A DNA stretch of 43,489 nucleotides from Lachnospiraceae bacterium. Lineage in GTDB: Bacteria; Bacillota; Clostridia; Lachnospirales; Lachnospiraceae. The DNA lies in NCBI GenBank assembly GCA_017440375.1, contig JAFSHK010000040.1, positions 1 through 43,489 of the forward strand, in the 5' to 3' direction. A program made the translations under genes and the position numbers. This document shows positions 33,149-43,172 of the stretch, in pieces. The notes beneath the pieces are model-generated. The model was given only the letters and a program-made list of their open reading frames with translations. It was not told where the DNA came from and did not search any database. Numbering within the stretch: position 1 is the stretch's first letter; the number at the start of each line of letters is the position of its first letter.

Positions 33149-36100
33149 CTATGCTGTAATCACTGTAATAAACGCTTTGGCTATCTGATACAAATCAGAT
33201 GTCTGTACGGTCGTATCATTAGAATTTTCGGCTTGCTCAAAGCTATTTAAATCCAAATCTTTGTTGTGTATCATACCGATATTTCCAAGCTCTAATTTAT
33301 GCTGCACCAAAGATTCTACTTGATTCATAAATGCTGTCTGAAGCTGCTCTTCTTTGTCCTGTAAAGCTCTCATACCTTCTGACGTATTACATGCCATATA
33401 ACCGGATACTTTACCGTTTCGAACACTGAATTCCGCTGCTATCTTACCGTAATCTTCCGTTTCTAAGGTTGCCTTCACTTTACCGCTTTCGTCGCTTCCA
33501 TGAAGAACCTTCAAATGAATGGCTGTTGTTTCTCCATTAATTTCTACAGGCACATGATAGTTTTCTTCTTTTGCCAGATTTCCTGCTAAGGTTAACTGTT
33601 TCTGACAACTCTGAATTGCTTTCAAATCCAAATAACCCACACTGCTTTCTGTCTGTGCTTCTTCCAGAATTTCTTCATATACCTGTTGCATTTCTTCATA
33701 CGCTTCCTGCATGGATTCTTTGTCTACCATTGCATTCTGTAAGTGAGAAATAGCATCTTTTACTTTATTTTTATCGGCAGGTTTTGTGAATTCATTCAGC
33801 TTTCGATAAAGAAAACCTTTTGCATTCATTAACATATCTGCTGCTAACAGGTTATTTGTCGTTACAGGTTGTTTATTATTTAACAATTCATTTACTATAC
33901 TATCGTCTACTTCGCTTGCCTGTCTGTATTCCTGTAACTGCTCGCTCTGGTATTCTTTTTCCATTGTCGGTTCTTCAAAAGCCGCCATTTTATCTGCTGT
34001 TTCACCGGCAACATTCTGAATATATGCTCCGAAACCGCTCTCAATCTGCTGGGTAATTGATACATTTCGAAGGACAGACTCCATACCACCAAAAGAATCA
34101 TCTACCGTATAATCCATGCCATGCTTTTTATTACTGCGCACCGCACTTAACAGATTTTTGAAAGAAAGCTCTGCACCATTATTCAGAAGTGTTCCGATTG
34201 CCGCATCGTCAGTTTTCTCAATTTGACGAAGCATACGGTAAATACCGATATAAGCATCTCTCTCTGACTCGGTTATTTCATTGTTTTTCTCTAATTTATA
34301 TAGGAATTTGCTATATTTCTCGTCTTCCCGCTCTTTGCTGTATTCCATGGAATCCAGATATTCATTTAACTGCGCCAGTGACATTTCTAACGGATTTTTG
34401 CCATCGCGAATCGCTTGCAAAGTTGCCGCCGGAGTCATTTTTTCAATGACACGACGAAGCTCCAAATCGGATTCTTTCACTGCCTGAATATTTTCTTCTG
34501 ACAGTTCCATATTGTTATAACCAAGAATACGAACTGCACGACGATTTTCCTCTGTCAAATCCAAATTCATATCCTGCAAAATATCATCCACATTACGGAA
34601 TGCTTTGCGGATAGAATCACCCATATCTGCTCTTGGTGCTGTCATCAAGGTTTCGTATTTCTCTTGCGCCTGCTCATAAGCATTCTTTAAAGCAGTACCG
34701 CCGATATGTACCTGATTCAAAGTAAAATCTTCGTCAGTCGCTTTAAATCTTCCTGCAATGTCAATCGGCAAATACGGAATTTCTGCTACTTTGTTACGAG
34801 TTTTTGTATAAAGTGCCGCTTTTTCTGCCGCCTTATTTACATCTGCTTCACCAAACAAAAGCTGCTTATGATTGTCTTCTATCTGTTTCAGCGCTTCTAC
34901 CAACTGCTCTAACTCTGCTGTATCAATGGAATAACCACTGGAAATCAGCTTATAATTTGCTTCTATGGTCATCATCAGGCGAACTTCTTCCAACTGTCGT
35001 CTTGCCGTGATATTTTCAACGCTCTCTGTAACATTGACATTTGCTGTCATAGTTGTTGCGGAAACACTTTGCTGTACAACAGCTTGCTCTTCTACAATCT
35101 GTTTCTGCGCTGCCTGCAAATTAGCCAAATCCAGTTTCTTACCTTCTGCAACGGTTTTATCCACAGCTTCTTCTGTAATCTGTGCAAATTCTTCCACATA
35201 AAGGGCAGCCTTTTCCAGATTGCTTCTGCCGTCTGCCAAATTCGCATCTCCGGCCTTCTTACCATCAGAGATAGCAGCAGCAATTGCAGAAAGAATATCT
35301 TCCATCTCCTGTGGAAAAGTCATTGTACTCAGTTGATGATAACTTTCTACTGCTTCCGGTGTCAGCGGAATTCCCTTTTCAATCAGCCACTTTGCATTTT
35401 CCAAAGTTTCTTCGCTGACTTCAAGCCCTGCCTGTTCAATCACTTTCTCCATCTGAGGCTGTAACTGCTGCCAGTTAAAATTGTCCGCTTTCTTCGCATA
35501 ATAACCGGAAACACCATCTGCATAATAACCTTTTCCCTGTCTGCTGCCATCTGCCGTTGAGCTGAAATCTGCCCGATAAATAGAATCTATCGTAGGCTTC
35601 ATATGGTTTTCTACCATATATTTGGCTGCACCTTCTGTTATCTCCTGCACCGCTGTTGCTTTCTCATATGCTTTCTTGGCATCCTGCACATTTTCTTCTG
35701 TCACAGGAACATCGTGCGCCTCAAACTGTTTACACAATTCCTGCGCAAAAGCCTCACTTCCGGTAATCTCTTTTAAGGTTTCCGCATCCATCCGGTCTGT
35801 ATAACCATTTACCTGCGTACCGCCTTTTATCAGCTCTGCCTTTATTTTATCAACAATGGTAACGACTTCTTCTATTTCCATGTCTCCCGGTTGATATCCA
35901 TCTTTCATCATCTGATTAAAGTCTTCCGTAGACATAGTATTAGACATTACTGTCATATAGTCTCTCTGCACGGCAAGATCTACCTGCCCTGCATCCTGCA
36001 TAACCTCTTCTGCGGTCTTTCCTTGACCTTTGTAAGCGTTGTTATCCATAACTGTGCCAGAAATGTCTAATGCAAATATATCCGTCTGACTGATCCGTGT

Positions 36101-36178
36101 CATTCGGTTATCCTGATATGAAGTTGTCACCCTGTCTACATTTTGATTCGTGTTATTATTGTCAAAAGAAATTTTCAT
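33149..36178 (-). CDS. DUF6240 protein, FliK-like C-terminus (flagellar context)
   Basis: A 1009-residue, mostly helical, glutamate- and glutamine-rich protein without signal peptide or membrane helix. It resembles DUF6240 proteins encoded near flagellin in Lachnospiraceae. The segment at about 900-985 (YHVPVEINGETTAIHLKVLHG..., GKVKATLETEDYGKIAAEFSVRNGKVSGYM) has the strand pattern of the C-terminal domain of hook-length control protein FliK. I infer a flagellar export-related role; a hook-length ruler is one possibility. Two starts lie close together; ATG 36178 is seven bases after GAGG and is preferred to 36184. It precedes flagellin by 18 bases. Confidence 0.7.
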   Translation of the reverse strand: MKISFDNNNTNQNVDRVTTSYQDNRMTRISQTDIFALDISGTVMDNNAYKGQGKTAEEVMQDAGQVDLAVQRDYMTVMSNTMSTEDFNQMMKDGYQPGDMEIEEVVTIVDKIKAELIKGGTQVNGYTDRMDAETLKEITGSEAFAQELCKQFEAHDVPVTEENVQDAKKAYEKATAVQEITEGAAKYMVENHMKPTIDSIYRADFSSTADGSRQGKGYYADGVSGYYAKKADNFNWQQLQPQMEKVIEQAGLEVSEETLENAKWLIEKGIPLTPEAVESYHQLSTMTFPQEMEDILSAIAAAISDGKKAGDANLADGRSNLEKAALYVEEFAQITEEAVDKTVAEGKKLDLANLQAAQKQIVEEQAVVQQSVSATTMTANVNVTESVENITARRQLEEVRLMMTIEANYKLISSGYSIDTAELEQLVEALKQIEDNHKQLLFGEADVNKAAEKAALYTKTRNKVAEIPYLPIDIAGRFKATDEDFTLNQVHIGGTALKNAYEQAQEKYETLMTAPRADMGDSIRKAFRNVDDILQDMNLDLTEENRRAVRILGYNNMELSEENIQAVKESDLELRRVIEKMTPAATLQAIRDGKNPLEMSLAQLNEYLDSMEYSKEREDEKYSKFLYKLEKNNEITESERDAYIGIYRMLRQIEKTDDAAIGTLLNNGAELSFKNLLSAVRSNKKHGMDYTVDDSFGGMESVLRNVSITQQIESGFGAYIQNVAGETADKMAAFEEPTMEKEYQSEQLQEYRQASEVDDSIVNELLNNKQPVTTNNLLAADMLMNAKGFLYRKLNEFTKPADKNKVKDAISHLQNAMVDKESMQEAYEEMQQVYEEILEEAQTESSVGYLDLKAIQSCQKQLTLAGNLAKEENYHVPVEINGETTAIHLKVLHGSDESGKVKATLETEDYGKIAAEFSVRNGKVSGYMACNTSEGMRALQDKEEQLQTAFMNQVESLVQHKLELGNIGMIHNKDLDLNSFEQAENSNDTTVQTSDLYQIAKAFITVITA

Positions 36179-36216
36179 ACACATACCTCATGTAGTGGGT
36201 TTCAATTTTTTAATAC

Positions 36217-36246
36217 AAAAAGGTGAATGCATTTCTACATTCACCC
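36217..36246 (-). terminator. Terminator of the glgB operon
   Basis: Minus strand: GGTGAATG (36245-36238), 8-base loop, CATTCACC (36229-36222), then five T (36221-36217). It lies 49 bases after the glgB stop codon. A candidate sigma-28 promoter overlaps its upstream side. Confidence 0.8.
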
Positions 36247-36249
36247 TTT

Positions 36250-36276
36250 ATTTCGGCATACTTCGGAAATTTCTTA
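36250..36276 (-). promoter_or_regulatory. Candidate sigma-28 flagellar promoter
   Basis: Minus strand TAAG (36276-36273), 15 bases, GCCGAAAT (36257-36250), compared with the sigma-28 consensus TAAA-N15-GCCGATAA. It points at the DUF6240-flagellin-fliS run. Transcription would begin near 36243, inside the 5' arm of the glgB terminator, so the new RNA could not form that hairpin. Confidence 0.4.
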
Positions 36277-36294
36277 ACCATTTTCCATTATAAA

Positions 36295-38229
36295 TTAAAA
36301 CAAGAATACAGCCGCAGTAAATGGCGGTAAGTCAAAACAAATAGAATAATCCTTGTAATTGCATGTTTCCTTAATCGCTGATAATTCTGCCGGAATCTCG
36401 TTTCCATTACCACCAAAACGCTTTTCATCACTGTTCAAAAGCAATTTATATTTCTTTTTCTTAGGAACTCCAACCTTGAAATCTTTACGCATCATTGGTG
36501 TCATGTTAAGGACAAACAAGATATTATTTTTTCCTGTTTCATCCTTACGGAAAAAGCTGTATGTGCTACGCTCTGCATCATCTGCATTAAGCCATTCAAA
36601 GCCACCCCAGTCATTGTCAATGGAATACATTGCCGGATACTTACGATAAAGATTTAATAATTCTTTGACATACTCATGCATTCCTCGGTTCTGTTCCTCG
36701 CCGAGCAAAAACCAGTCAAGTTCTCTCTCTTCACTCCATTCTCTTTCCTGTCCGAAATCCTGACCCATGAAAAGAAGCTTTTTACCGGAATGACCAAACA
36801 TATAGGTATAGCCAACTCGTAAATTCGCATACTTATCAACCGGATAACCCGGCATTTTATTTACCATAGAACACTTCAAATGAACTACTTCATCATGAGA
36901 CAATGGCAAAATATAGTTTTCGCTGTTGTTATAGCTCATGGCAAAAGTCATTGCATAGTGATTATTTTTGCGGAAATAAGGATCCAATTTCATATATTCA
37001 CAGAAATCATGCATCCATCCCATATTCCATTTAAAGCTAAAGCCTAAACCACCATCTTCAATTTTACCGGTAACAAGCGGCCACGCAGTCGACTCTTCTG
37101 CAATGGTTAAAAATCCCGGATATGTACCAAGTACAACGGAATTTAAATGACGGAAAAACTCGATTGCTTCCAGATTCTTGTTTCCACCATATTTATTTGC
37201 TACCCACTGTCCGTCTTTTTTACCATAATCCAGATATAACATGGAAGCAACCGCATCCACACGAATACCGTCAATATGATATTCTTTAATCCAGAATAAA
37301 GCATTGGCAATTAAGAAATTCTTCACCTCTGTTTTACCGTAATTGAAAATCTTGGTTCCCCAATCAGGATGCTCGCCTTTTCGAGGATCAGGATCTTCGA
37401 AAATACATTGACCATCAAATCTACCAAGTCCATGCGCATCTGTTGCAAAATGTGCCGGTACCCAGTCCAGAATAACACCTATTTTATTTTTATGAAGCTT
37501 ATTGACTAAATACATAAAATCTTCCGGATTACCATGTCTGGAAGTCGGTGCATAATATCCGGTTACCTGATATCCCCAGGAACCATCAAACGGATATTCT
37601 GCAATACCCATCAACTCAATATGGGTATATTGCATTTCTTTCAGATATTCTACAATTCTATCTGCAAATTCTCTGTAATTGTAAAATCCTTCCGGTGTTC
37701 CATCCGGATGTTTCATCCATGAGCCGATATGACATTCATAAACCGCCATCGGCTCTTTGTTATAATCCTTGCCCTTACGGCTCTCCATCCATGCGCTGTC
37801 GCTCCATTTGAATTTCGATATATCAAAAGTTTTGGAAGCATTGCCCGGACGCATTTCTGCATAGTTTGCAAAAGGATCCGCTTTATAGAGCTTCTCCCCT
37901 GCCGATGTTTCAATCAGAAATTTATATAGTTCGTTCTCACCGACCCCCGGAATGAATAACTGATGAATACCTCCCGGACCGATTTTTTTCATTTCATGAA
38001 TTTCTTCATTCCAATCATTAAATGTACCGATTACATGAACCCTCGCCGCATTTGGTGCCCATACAGCAAAGAACATTCCTTTTACCCCTTCTTCAACAGA
38101 CGGATGTGCGCCAAGCTTCTTATAAATATCATAATGCGTACCTTGTGCAAACAGATATTGGTCGTCCTCTGAAATGAATACCTTCTGTTCCATGTCTTTT
38201 GGGTTCACTTTTTCTGTTTTTACTGCCAT
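36295..38229 (-). CDS. glgB: 1,4-alpha-glucan branching enzyme GlgB (GH13)
   Basis: A 644-residue cytoplasmic enzyme that makes alpha-1,6 branches in glycogen. An N-terminal CBM48-like domain (about 30-140, with FAVWAPNAARVHVIGTFNDWN) precedes the GH13 barrel. Catalytic positions are D325 in DGIRVDAVAS (nucleophile), E378/E379 in TIAEEST (acid/base) and D446 in LSHDEV (stabiliser). A C-terminal beta domain ends the protein. It is 20 bases after the TPR/AAA-like gene, so the two share a transcript that ends at the hairpin at 36217-36246. No other glycogen gene is in the window. Confidence 0.95.
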   Translation of the reverse strand: MAVKTEKVNPKDMEQKVFISEDDQYLFAQGTHYDIYKKLGAHPSVEEGVKGMFFAVWAPNAARVHVIGTFNDWNEEIHEMKKIGPGGIHQLFIPGVGENELYKFLIETSAGEKLYKADPFANYAEMRPGNASKTFDISKFKWSDSAWMESRKGKDYNKEPMAVYECHIGSWMKHPDGTPEGFYNYREFADRIVEYLKEMQYTHIELMGIAEYPFDGSWGYQVTGYYAPTSRHGNPEDFMYLVNKLHKNKIGVILDWVPAHFATDAHGLGRFDGQCIFEDPDPRKGEHPDWGTKIFNYGKTEVKNFLIANALFWIKEYHIDGIRVDAVASMLYLDYGKKDGQWVANKYGGNKNLEAIEFFRHLNSVVLGTYPGFLTIAEESTAWPLVTGKIEDGGLGFSFKWNMGWMHDFCEYMKLDPYFRKNNHYAMTFAMSYNNSENYILPLSHDEVVHLKCSMVNKMPGYPVDKYANLRVGYTYMFGHSGKKLLFMGQDFGQEREWSEERELDWFLLGEEQNRGMHEYVKELLNLYRKYPAMYSIDNDWGGFEWLNADDAERSTYSFFRKDETGKNNILFVLNMTPMMRKDFKVGVPKKKKYKLLLNSDEKRFGGNGNEIPAELSAIKETCNYKDYSICFDLPPFTAAVFLF

Positions 38230-38249
38230 TACCTATCCCCCACTTCTTT

Positions 38250-41042
38250 TTAATAATGCATAAAATCCTTCTCACGTAAAATAATCATATCTTCCTCATC
38301 ATATCGTTTTGCTAACAAAATATCTACGAAATGTTTTGGTGTTTTCTTATTCGCATAATAAATTGCTTCATCCACTAATTCTCTCACATCCGCTAAAGAA
38401 ACTTCATGGTCACTAGTTTGCATATCCGCAATTCTTGTGTGCAAAGCAAGAACGCCAAATTCATCGATAGAATATTCCATATCTTCTGCATATTGTTTTG
38501 CATAAGCAACCAATGCTTCATCATCTAACGGCTCAATATCCACTCTTAAATTGAATACACTTTTCAACCCTTCATTTTTGGATAATAATTGGTTCATCTT
38601 TTGCTTTCTGTCTTCGAGAATTACAATAAGACCCATATTATCCTTCTCCAGAACTTTAAATATCTTCGTAGCCGTTTCCGCTTTCAAATCAGAAGCTTTC
38701 TCAATAATCAAAGCACCATTGCTAAGTCTTGCAAATGTTTCTGCGACGTCTTTTTTATTCAAAACAGCAGCGGAAACTTTTGCCACTTTACCGGAAAAAT
38801 TACTGTCATTATACTGCATTTCTCGAATCAAACCTTTTGCAAGGTTAATAGTACTTCCATCTTCCTCACCGGTAATAATGACATTTCCCGTACAAGCTGC
38901 CAGACTCATATTGTCCAAAGTATGTATTAACTGTCCTCTGGATTTCTTGTGATGTACGAACTGTCCGAACAATTCTCTTTCTTCTTCTGTCAGCTCTCTT
39001 GCCGACTGCCGTCTGTCAGATGTAGAATCCGACTCAACTTCTTCTGGTTCAGTTTCTTCCGGCTCAGTTCCTTCAGACTCTGCTACTTCCATAGAATCTT
39101 CAGATTCCTCAACCTCTGCCTCTTCCGTCTGCTCTATTTCTGTCTCTTTGGCAATCACATTCTCTGGAATATTTGTTTCTTCAATTTCTTCTAACTCTTC
39201 TACTTCATCCTCTGCTGTAACAGCTTCTTCTACTATCGGCTTCGGTACAATCTTCTTCTCTTCTGTCGGAAGATTTGTCATAGAAGTTATCTTGACTGCC
39301 GCCTGTGGCTGAGCAGTTGGTTGTGCCGCTGCTTTTAATTCCTTCTCTGCTTCATCCGGTAAAATAACTTTCTTAATCGGAGGTTTTTCGGATTCCTTCA
39401 AAATCGCTGCAACAAACGCCTTCTCTAGCTGCTCCAACAATCCTGTCTTGGTTGCTTCATCAAAATCAGCAAACAAACTGCCCGTATGCTCTAGAATTCG
39501 TTTCCGAACATCTTCCATACGTTTCTGCTCGTTTGTCTTCTTCATTTCTTCCCATTCAGCCATAATATCTTCAATACTAAGCTGTCCGGTAATCTGTTTC
39601 TCTATGGCTGCCTCATCCGGAATCGCCAGACTAATCTGTCCGTCATATTCCTGCGATAAAACATCATCATACTTCGTTGGTTTTGCATTCAAGGGTGTTA
39701 GTACTCCGGTTCTGGCTCCCGGAATACCTGCACTAAGATCCGGTTTCGATTCTTCCCTTGGTACAGTTGCTGATACTATCGGTTCCTTTGCTGTTACCGT
39801 TTCCTGTCTCATTTCTTTCAGAATCTGTTTGGCGTCTTCTGGCACAGAATTCTTCGGTTTCAACAATGCACTACTAATTTCCTGCAATTCATCCGTATCC
39901 TGTGGAAGCTCAATCTTCGGCATTTCTACCGTTTCCTGCAGTAACGGCGCAATTAATTTCTCTGTAATGGAAGGTTCTTCGGATTCTTCGAGTTCTTCCG
40001 ATTCCTCTACTTCTTCAACTTCTTCTGCAACCTCTTCTATCGGCTCTTCTTCAGATACCACATCCGGTTCTTCTGCTAACGCTTCTGTTTCTTGCATCAT
40101 ATCGGAACCAAATACTCTGGTCTGCTCTAACTCAGACTCTTCATGCGGATCCTCTTCCTGCACCGTTGGTTGTTCCTCTTCCAGAATTTCCTTCATGCTC
40201 TCTGCCAATGCCATCTGCAGATTGATTGTATTATACTGACCCACATCTACCGTCTTCACTTCCGGAAGTTCTGTTGTTGGGGCCTCTTCCCCATACGGGT
40301 TGAATTCTCTTTCATCCTGAGCATACACAATATCAGAAGCCGTTGCATCGTCTTCCGGTTCTTCGGTATTTTGGCTTTCTGCCGCTGCTAACTCTTCCGC
40401 TCTTTCCTCTTCGATTTCTGCATCACGCAAAGCAATCCAAGTATCATAGCGCACCTGCTGCTCTGCATTCAGCGGAACATGAAGTGCTTTCAGTTCCAAT
40501 GCCTTGAGAACATATTTTCCTTCCCCAAACCAAAGGAACATTTCATCACATTCTTCTACACATTTCGTTGTCAGTCCGATTCTATGATAAAGGTATGCCA
40601 ATTCATAAGCCCATTTTTCACGATAATCACGCTTTTTGAACTCTTCCAAAACAGCAATTCTTTCTTCCAGACTAACATCCTGTGCTTCATATAAACGATA
40701 CTGTAAAATATATCTTCCGGTATCTCTCGGCGCAATCTGTACAAATTCCTTATAGTATTCGATTGCCTGCACATATTCTTCCATTTTGATAGAAAGTTCA
40801 CACAAGGAATAGACAATTAATCTGCCAGTCGGGTGTTTTTCGTATGCTAACAATAAGATATCTTTACTTTCCTGATATCTTCTATTAATCTTATATAAGT
40901 CACTGATAGTACATAACATCATGACACTTTTAACTCTGCGCCAATCAATTGTATCTGCAATTTTTACTGCTTCTACAAATTCCCCTTCTGCAATTAACGC
41001 TTTGATTTCATCCGCACGAACCTTATATTCATACTTATCCAA
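38250..41042 (-). CDS. TPR / acidic linker / degenerate AAA protein of unknown function
   Basis: A 930-residue soluble protein in three parts. Residues 1-205 are TPR-like helices ([37 protein letters not shown]). Residues about 205-655 are a long, very acidic, low-complexity linker rich in Glu, Ser and Thr. The C-terminal 270 residues look like a SpoVK/CbbX-type AAA domain, but the P-loop reads [12 protein letters not shown] (about 723) with no GKT/S, so ATP hydrolysis is doubtful. [12 protein letters not shown] stands in the Walker B place. The start is TTG 41042, eight bases after GAGG; the GTG at 41051 overlaps that site. It is in one operon with glgB. Confidence 0.7.
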   Translation of the reverse strand: MDKYEYKVRADEIKALIAEGEFVEAVKIADTIDWRRVKSVMMLCTISDLYKINRRYQESKDILLLAYEKHPTGRLIVYSLCELSIKMEEYVQAIEYYKEFVQIAPRDTGRYILQYRLYEAQDVSLEERIAVLEEFKKRDYREKWAYELAYLYHRIGLTTKCVEECDEMFLWFGEGKYVLKALELKALHVPLNAEQQVRYDTWIALRDAEIEEERAEELAAAESQNTEEPEDDATASDIVYAQDEREFNPYGEEAPTTELPEVKTVDVGQYNTINLQMALAESMKEILEEEQPTVQEEDPHEESELEQTRVFGSDMMQETEALAEEPDVVSEEEPIEEVAEEVEEVEESEELEESEEPSITEKLIAPLLQETVEMPKIELPQDTDELQEISSALLKPKNSVPEDAKQILKEMRQETVTAKEPIVSATVPREESKPDLSAGIPGARTGVLTPLNAKPTKYDDVLSQEYDGQISLAIPDEAAIEKQITGQLSIEDIMAEWEEMKKTNEQKRMEDVRKRILEHTGSLFADFDEATKTGLLEQLEKAFVAAILKESEKPPIKKVILPDEAEKELKAAAQPTAQPQAAVKITSMTNLPTEEKKIVPKPIVEEAVTAEDEVEELEEIEETNIPENVIAKETEIEQTEEAEVEESEDSMEVAESEGTEPEETEPEEVESDSTSDRRQSARELTEEERELFGQFVHHKKSRGQLIHTLDNMSLAACTGNVIITGEEDGSTINLAKGLIREMQYNDSNFSGKVAKVSAAVLNKKDVAETFARLSNGALIIEKASDLKAETATKIFKVLEKDNMGLIVILEDRKQKMNQLLSKNEGLKSVFNLRVDIEPLDDEALVAYAKQYAEDMEYSIDEFGVLALHTRIADMQTSDHEVSLADVRELVDEAIYYANKKTPKHFVDILLAKRYDEEDMIILREKDFMHY

Positions 41043-41110
41043 GGTACTCACCTCATATATTGTATTTTACATTTTACTTTTTCACATAGTAATCCTATTA
41101 TTACTGTCTT

Positions 41111-41139
41111 AGTTTACCATAGGCGAATATCAATGTAAA
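41111..41139 (-). promoter_or_regulatory. Promoter of the TPR/AAA-glgB operon
   Basis: Minus strand TTTACA (41134-41139) and TAAACT (41111-41116), 17-base spacer, 68 bases upstream of the TTG start. It lies directly beyond the rsmA terminator, as expected for a new transcription unit. Confidence 0.6.
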
Positions 41140-41150
41140 CAAATATAAAG

Positions 41151-41202
41151 AAAAAAATAGCACCCCCATCTTGGTATTTATACCCAAAATATGGAGATGC
41201 TA
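41151..41202 (-). terminator. Terminator of the tatD-rsmA operon
   Basis: Minus strand: long imperfect stem from TAGCA (41202-41198) to TGCTA (41162-41158), with inner paired blocks GGGTAT/ATACC, followed by seven T (41157-41151). It starts 36 bases after the rsmA stop. Confidence 0.85.
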
Positions 41203-41238
41203 TAATGCTTTATTCCATGATATTGTATTTGCCTGATG

Positions 41239-42117
41239 TTATATCCTTCCTATCTTTGCTTCCAGTAATCGATTGGAAAGTTCGGCAAATTGTTTCAGAG
41301 TTAACGCTTCACCACGTATGGTAGGAGAAAATCCCATCTCTTCCAAAACTTCCATGATTTTTTCTTTACTAACACCCATATTTCCGGCATTCGTAAGTCC
41401 ATTTACCAACGTTTTACGCCTCTGATTAAAAGAAGCTCTGATAATTGCAAACATATAGGCTTCATCCTTTACCTCTACCGGTGGCTTCTCATATCGCGTC
41501 AGACGAATAACTGTACTATCTACATTCGGCCTTGGCATAAAACAGGATGCCGGAACCCGCACTACAATCTCCGGATGTGCATAATACTGAACTGCTAATG
41601 ACAAAGCGCCATAATCCTTCGTTCCCGGTCCTACCTGCATTCTGTCGGCCACTTCCTTCTGTACCATAATCGTAATACTTTGAAGCGCAACATGATTTTC
41701 AAACAATGCCATAATAATCGGTGTCGTAATATAATATGGAAGATTCGCCACTACCTTAATTGGTCTTCCGTCATTCTTTTCCTCTACAATGCGATTAATA
41801 TCTACCTTCAGAATATCTTCATTTATTACTGTCACATTATCATAAGAAGAAAGGGTGTCCTGCAAAATCGGAATCAGATTTTTATCAATCTCAACTGCAA
41901 TAACCATTTTGGCACGCTCTGCCAAATACTGTGTCATCGTTCCAATACCTGGTCCGATTTCCAGTACACAATCTTCCTCCGTAATATCTGCCGCATCCAC
42001 AATTTTATCCAGAATATTACCATCTATCAGGAAATTCTGACCAAATTTTTTCTGGAAATTAAAATTATATTTCTGCAAAACTTCTATGGTGTTTTTGGTA
42101 TTTCCTAAGGTTGCCAT
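41239..42117 (-). CDS. rsmA: RsmA (KsgA) 16S rRNA adenine dimethyltransferase
   Basis: A 292-residue SAM-dependent enzyme that dimethylates two adjacent adenines (A1518 and A1519, E. coli numbering) in helix 45 of 16S rRNA during 30S maturation. KKFGQNFLID (about 23-32) is the family N-terminal motif, LEIGPGIGTMT (52-62) binds SAM, and NLPYYITTPI (125-134) is the catalytic motif IV. ATG 42117 (MATLGN) has AAGGA upstream; the frame extending to 42180 adds a non-family leader and is rejected. It follows tatD by 90 bases, an order common in Firmicutes. Confidence 0.95.
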   Translation of the reverse strand: MATLGNTKNTIEVLQKYNFNFQKKFGQNFLIDGNILDKIVDAADITEEDCVLEIGPGIGTMTQYLAERAKMVIAVEIDKNLIPILQDTLSSYDNVTVINEDILKVDINRIVEEKNDGRPIKVVANLPYYITTPIIMALFENHVALQSITIMVQKEVADRMQVGPGTKDYGALSLAVQYYAHPEIVVRVPASCFMPRPNVDSTVIRLTRYEKPPVEVKDEAYMFAIIRASFNQRRKTLVNGLTNAGNMGVSKEKIMEVLEEMGFSPTIRGEALTLKQFAELSNRLLEAKIGRI

Positions 42118-42207
42118 ATGATTTCCTTCTTTTTCCTGTTTTTTGTTTACTGCTGTTTTTGCTCTTTTATGTGATTGCACTTTTTCTTCATAAAATTTAC
42201 TATAATA

Positions 42208-42972
42208 CTACAACCGAAAAAGTTTTTTCGCATTCTGCTCGGTAATCGCTACCACTTCATCATAATCCATATTTTTAATTGCCGCAATTTCTTTTGCTAT
42301 ATAAGGCAGATTTAACGAAGAATTTCTCTTGCCACGGTTTGGCTCCGGTGCCAGATACGGACTGTCTGTCTCTAACAATATTTTTTCTATTGGGATATAT
42401 TCTACTGCTTCTTTTAACTTCTTGGCATTCTTAAAAGTAATCACACCACCGATGCCAAAAGAATAATCCATATTCAGATATTCTCTTGCCATTTCTTTCG
42501 CATAAGAAAAACAATGAATAACTCCGCCAATTTCCTCAGCATGGAGATTCTTCATAATATCCAACGTATCCTTTGCTGCATCTCTGGAATGAATGACCAC
42601 CGGAAGTTTCACTTCCCGCGCCATTTCAAGCTGCCTTTCAAACCATCTCTTCTGAATGGCGGGTTCCGGCTCATTCCAATAATAGTCTAAACCAATCTCA
42701 CCAACTGCCACTACTTTCTCCAAACTACACTGTTCCTTCAACCACTTGAAGTTCTCTTCATTCAGTTCTGCGGTGTCACTCGGATGTACTCCCATTGCTC
42801 CATAAAGAAAAGGATATTTCTCCATCAATGCAATCGTTGTCTTACAGCTTCCAAGGCTTGCACCAATATTAATTACTGTTGTAATTCCATTCTCCGGCAA
42901 AGACGGCAATAACATTTCTCTATCCTCATCAAAAGCATCATCATCATAATGTGCATGACTTTCAAATATCAT
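42208..42972 (-). CDS. tatD: TatD-family metal-dependent DNase
   Basis: A 254-residue cytoplasmic metallohydrolase. Metal ligands expected for TatD are all present: H6 and H8 in SHAHYD, E92 in GEIGLDYY, H128 in IHSRDA, H153 in IHCFS and D203 in ETDSPYLAPEP. Family members are 3'-5' exonucleases or hydrolases in DNA repair and turnover. ATG 42972 (MIFESHAH) lies after CGGAGG and fits the family; the frame to 43011 is too long. It is the first gene of the tatD-rsmA operon, driven by the promoter at 43057-43085. Confidence 0.94.
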   Translation of the reverse strand: MIFESHAHYDDDAFDEDREMLLPSLPENGITTVINIGASLGSCKTTIALMEKYPFLYGAMGVHPSDTAELNEENFKWLKEQCSLEKVVAVGEIGLDYYWNEPEPAIQKRWFERQLEMAREVKLPVVIHSRDAAKDTLDIMKNLHAEEIGGVIHCFSYAKEMAREYLNMDYSFGIGGVITFKNAKKLKEAVEYIPIEKILLETDSPYLAPEPNRGKRNSSLNLPYIAKEIAAIKNMDYDEVVAITEQNAKKLFRL

Positions 42973-43040
42973 ATTTTCCTCCGTTTCAAAACAAATCCTG
43001 CATATATGCAAACTTTCTTAAGAAAAAATTAAAAAAAGAC

Positions 43041-43069
43041 TTGCAAACTAAAAAACATTATACTATAAT
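43041..43069 (+). promoter_or_regulatory. Promoter of tRNA-Lys
   Basis: TTGCAA (43041-43046) and perfect TATAAT (43064-43069), 17-base spacer, 24 bases before the tRNA. Its -10 is two bases from the -10 of the divergent tatD promoter. Confidence 0.85.
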
Positions 43070-43085
43070 AACACTTGCGTGTAAA
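43057..43085 (-). promoter_or_regulatory. Promoter of the tatD-rsmA operon
   Basis: Minus strand TTTACA (43080-43085) and perfect TATAAT (43057-43062), 17-base spacer, 84 bases upstream of the tatD ATG. It overlaps the tRNA-Lys promoter on the other strand. Confidence 0.75.
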
Positions 43086-43093
43086 ATAGATTT

Positions 43094-43166
43094 GCGCCTT
43101 TAGCTCAGTTGGTAGAGCACCTGACTCTTAATCAGGGTGTCCAGGGTTCGAGCCCCTGAAGGCGCA
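43094..43166 (+). tRNA. tRNA-Lys(CTT)
   Basis: A 73-nt tRNA. The acceptor GCGCCTT (43094-43100) pairs with AAGGCGC (43159-43165) and A73 is the discriminator. The anticodon loop CTCTTAA gives CTT, reading AAG lysine codons. D-arm AGCTCAGTTGGTAGAGC and T-arm GGGTTCGAGCCCC are canonical. CCA is not encoded. It has its own promoter and terminator. Confidence 0.97.
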
Positions 43167-43172
43167 TTTGTA

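Noticed and set aside
39448-40239. A 263-codon plus-strand open frame rich in serine
   Set aside because: It is antisense to the acidic Glu/Ser-rich linker of the TPR/AAA protein. GAA/GAG-rich codons read backwards as TTC/CTC/TCT-type codons and leave few stops. There is no ribosome-binding site or family similarity.
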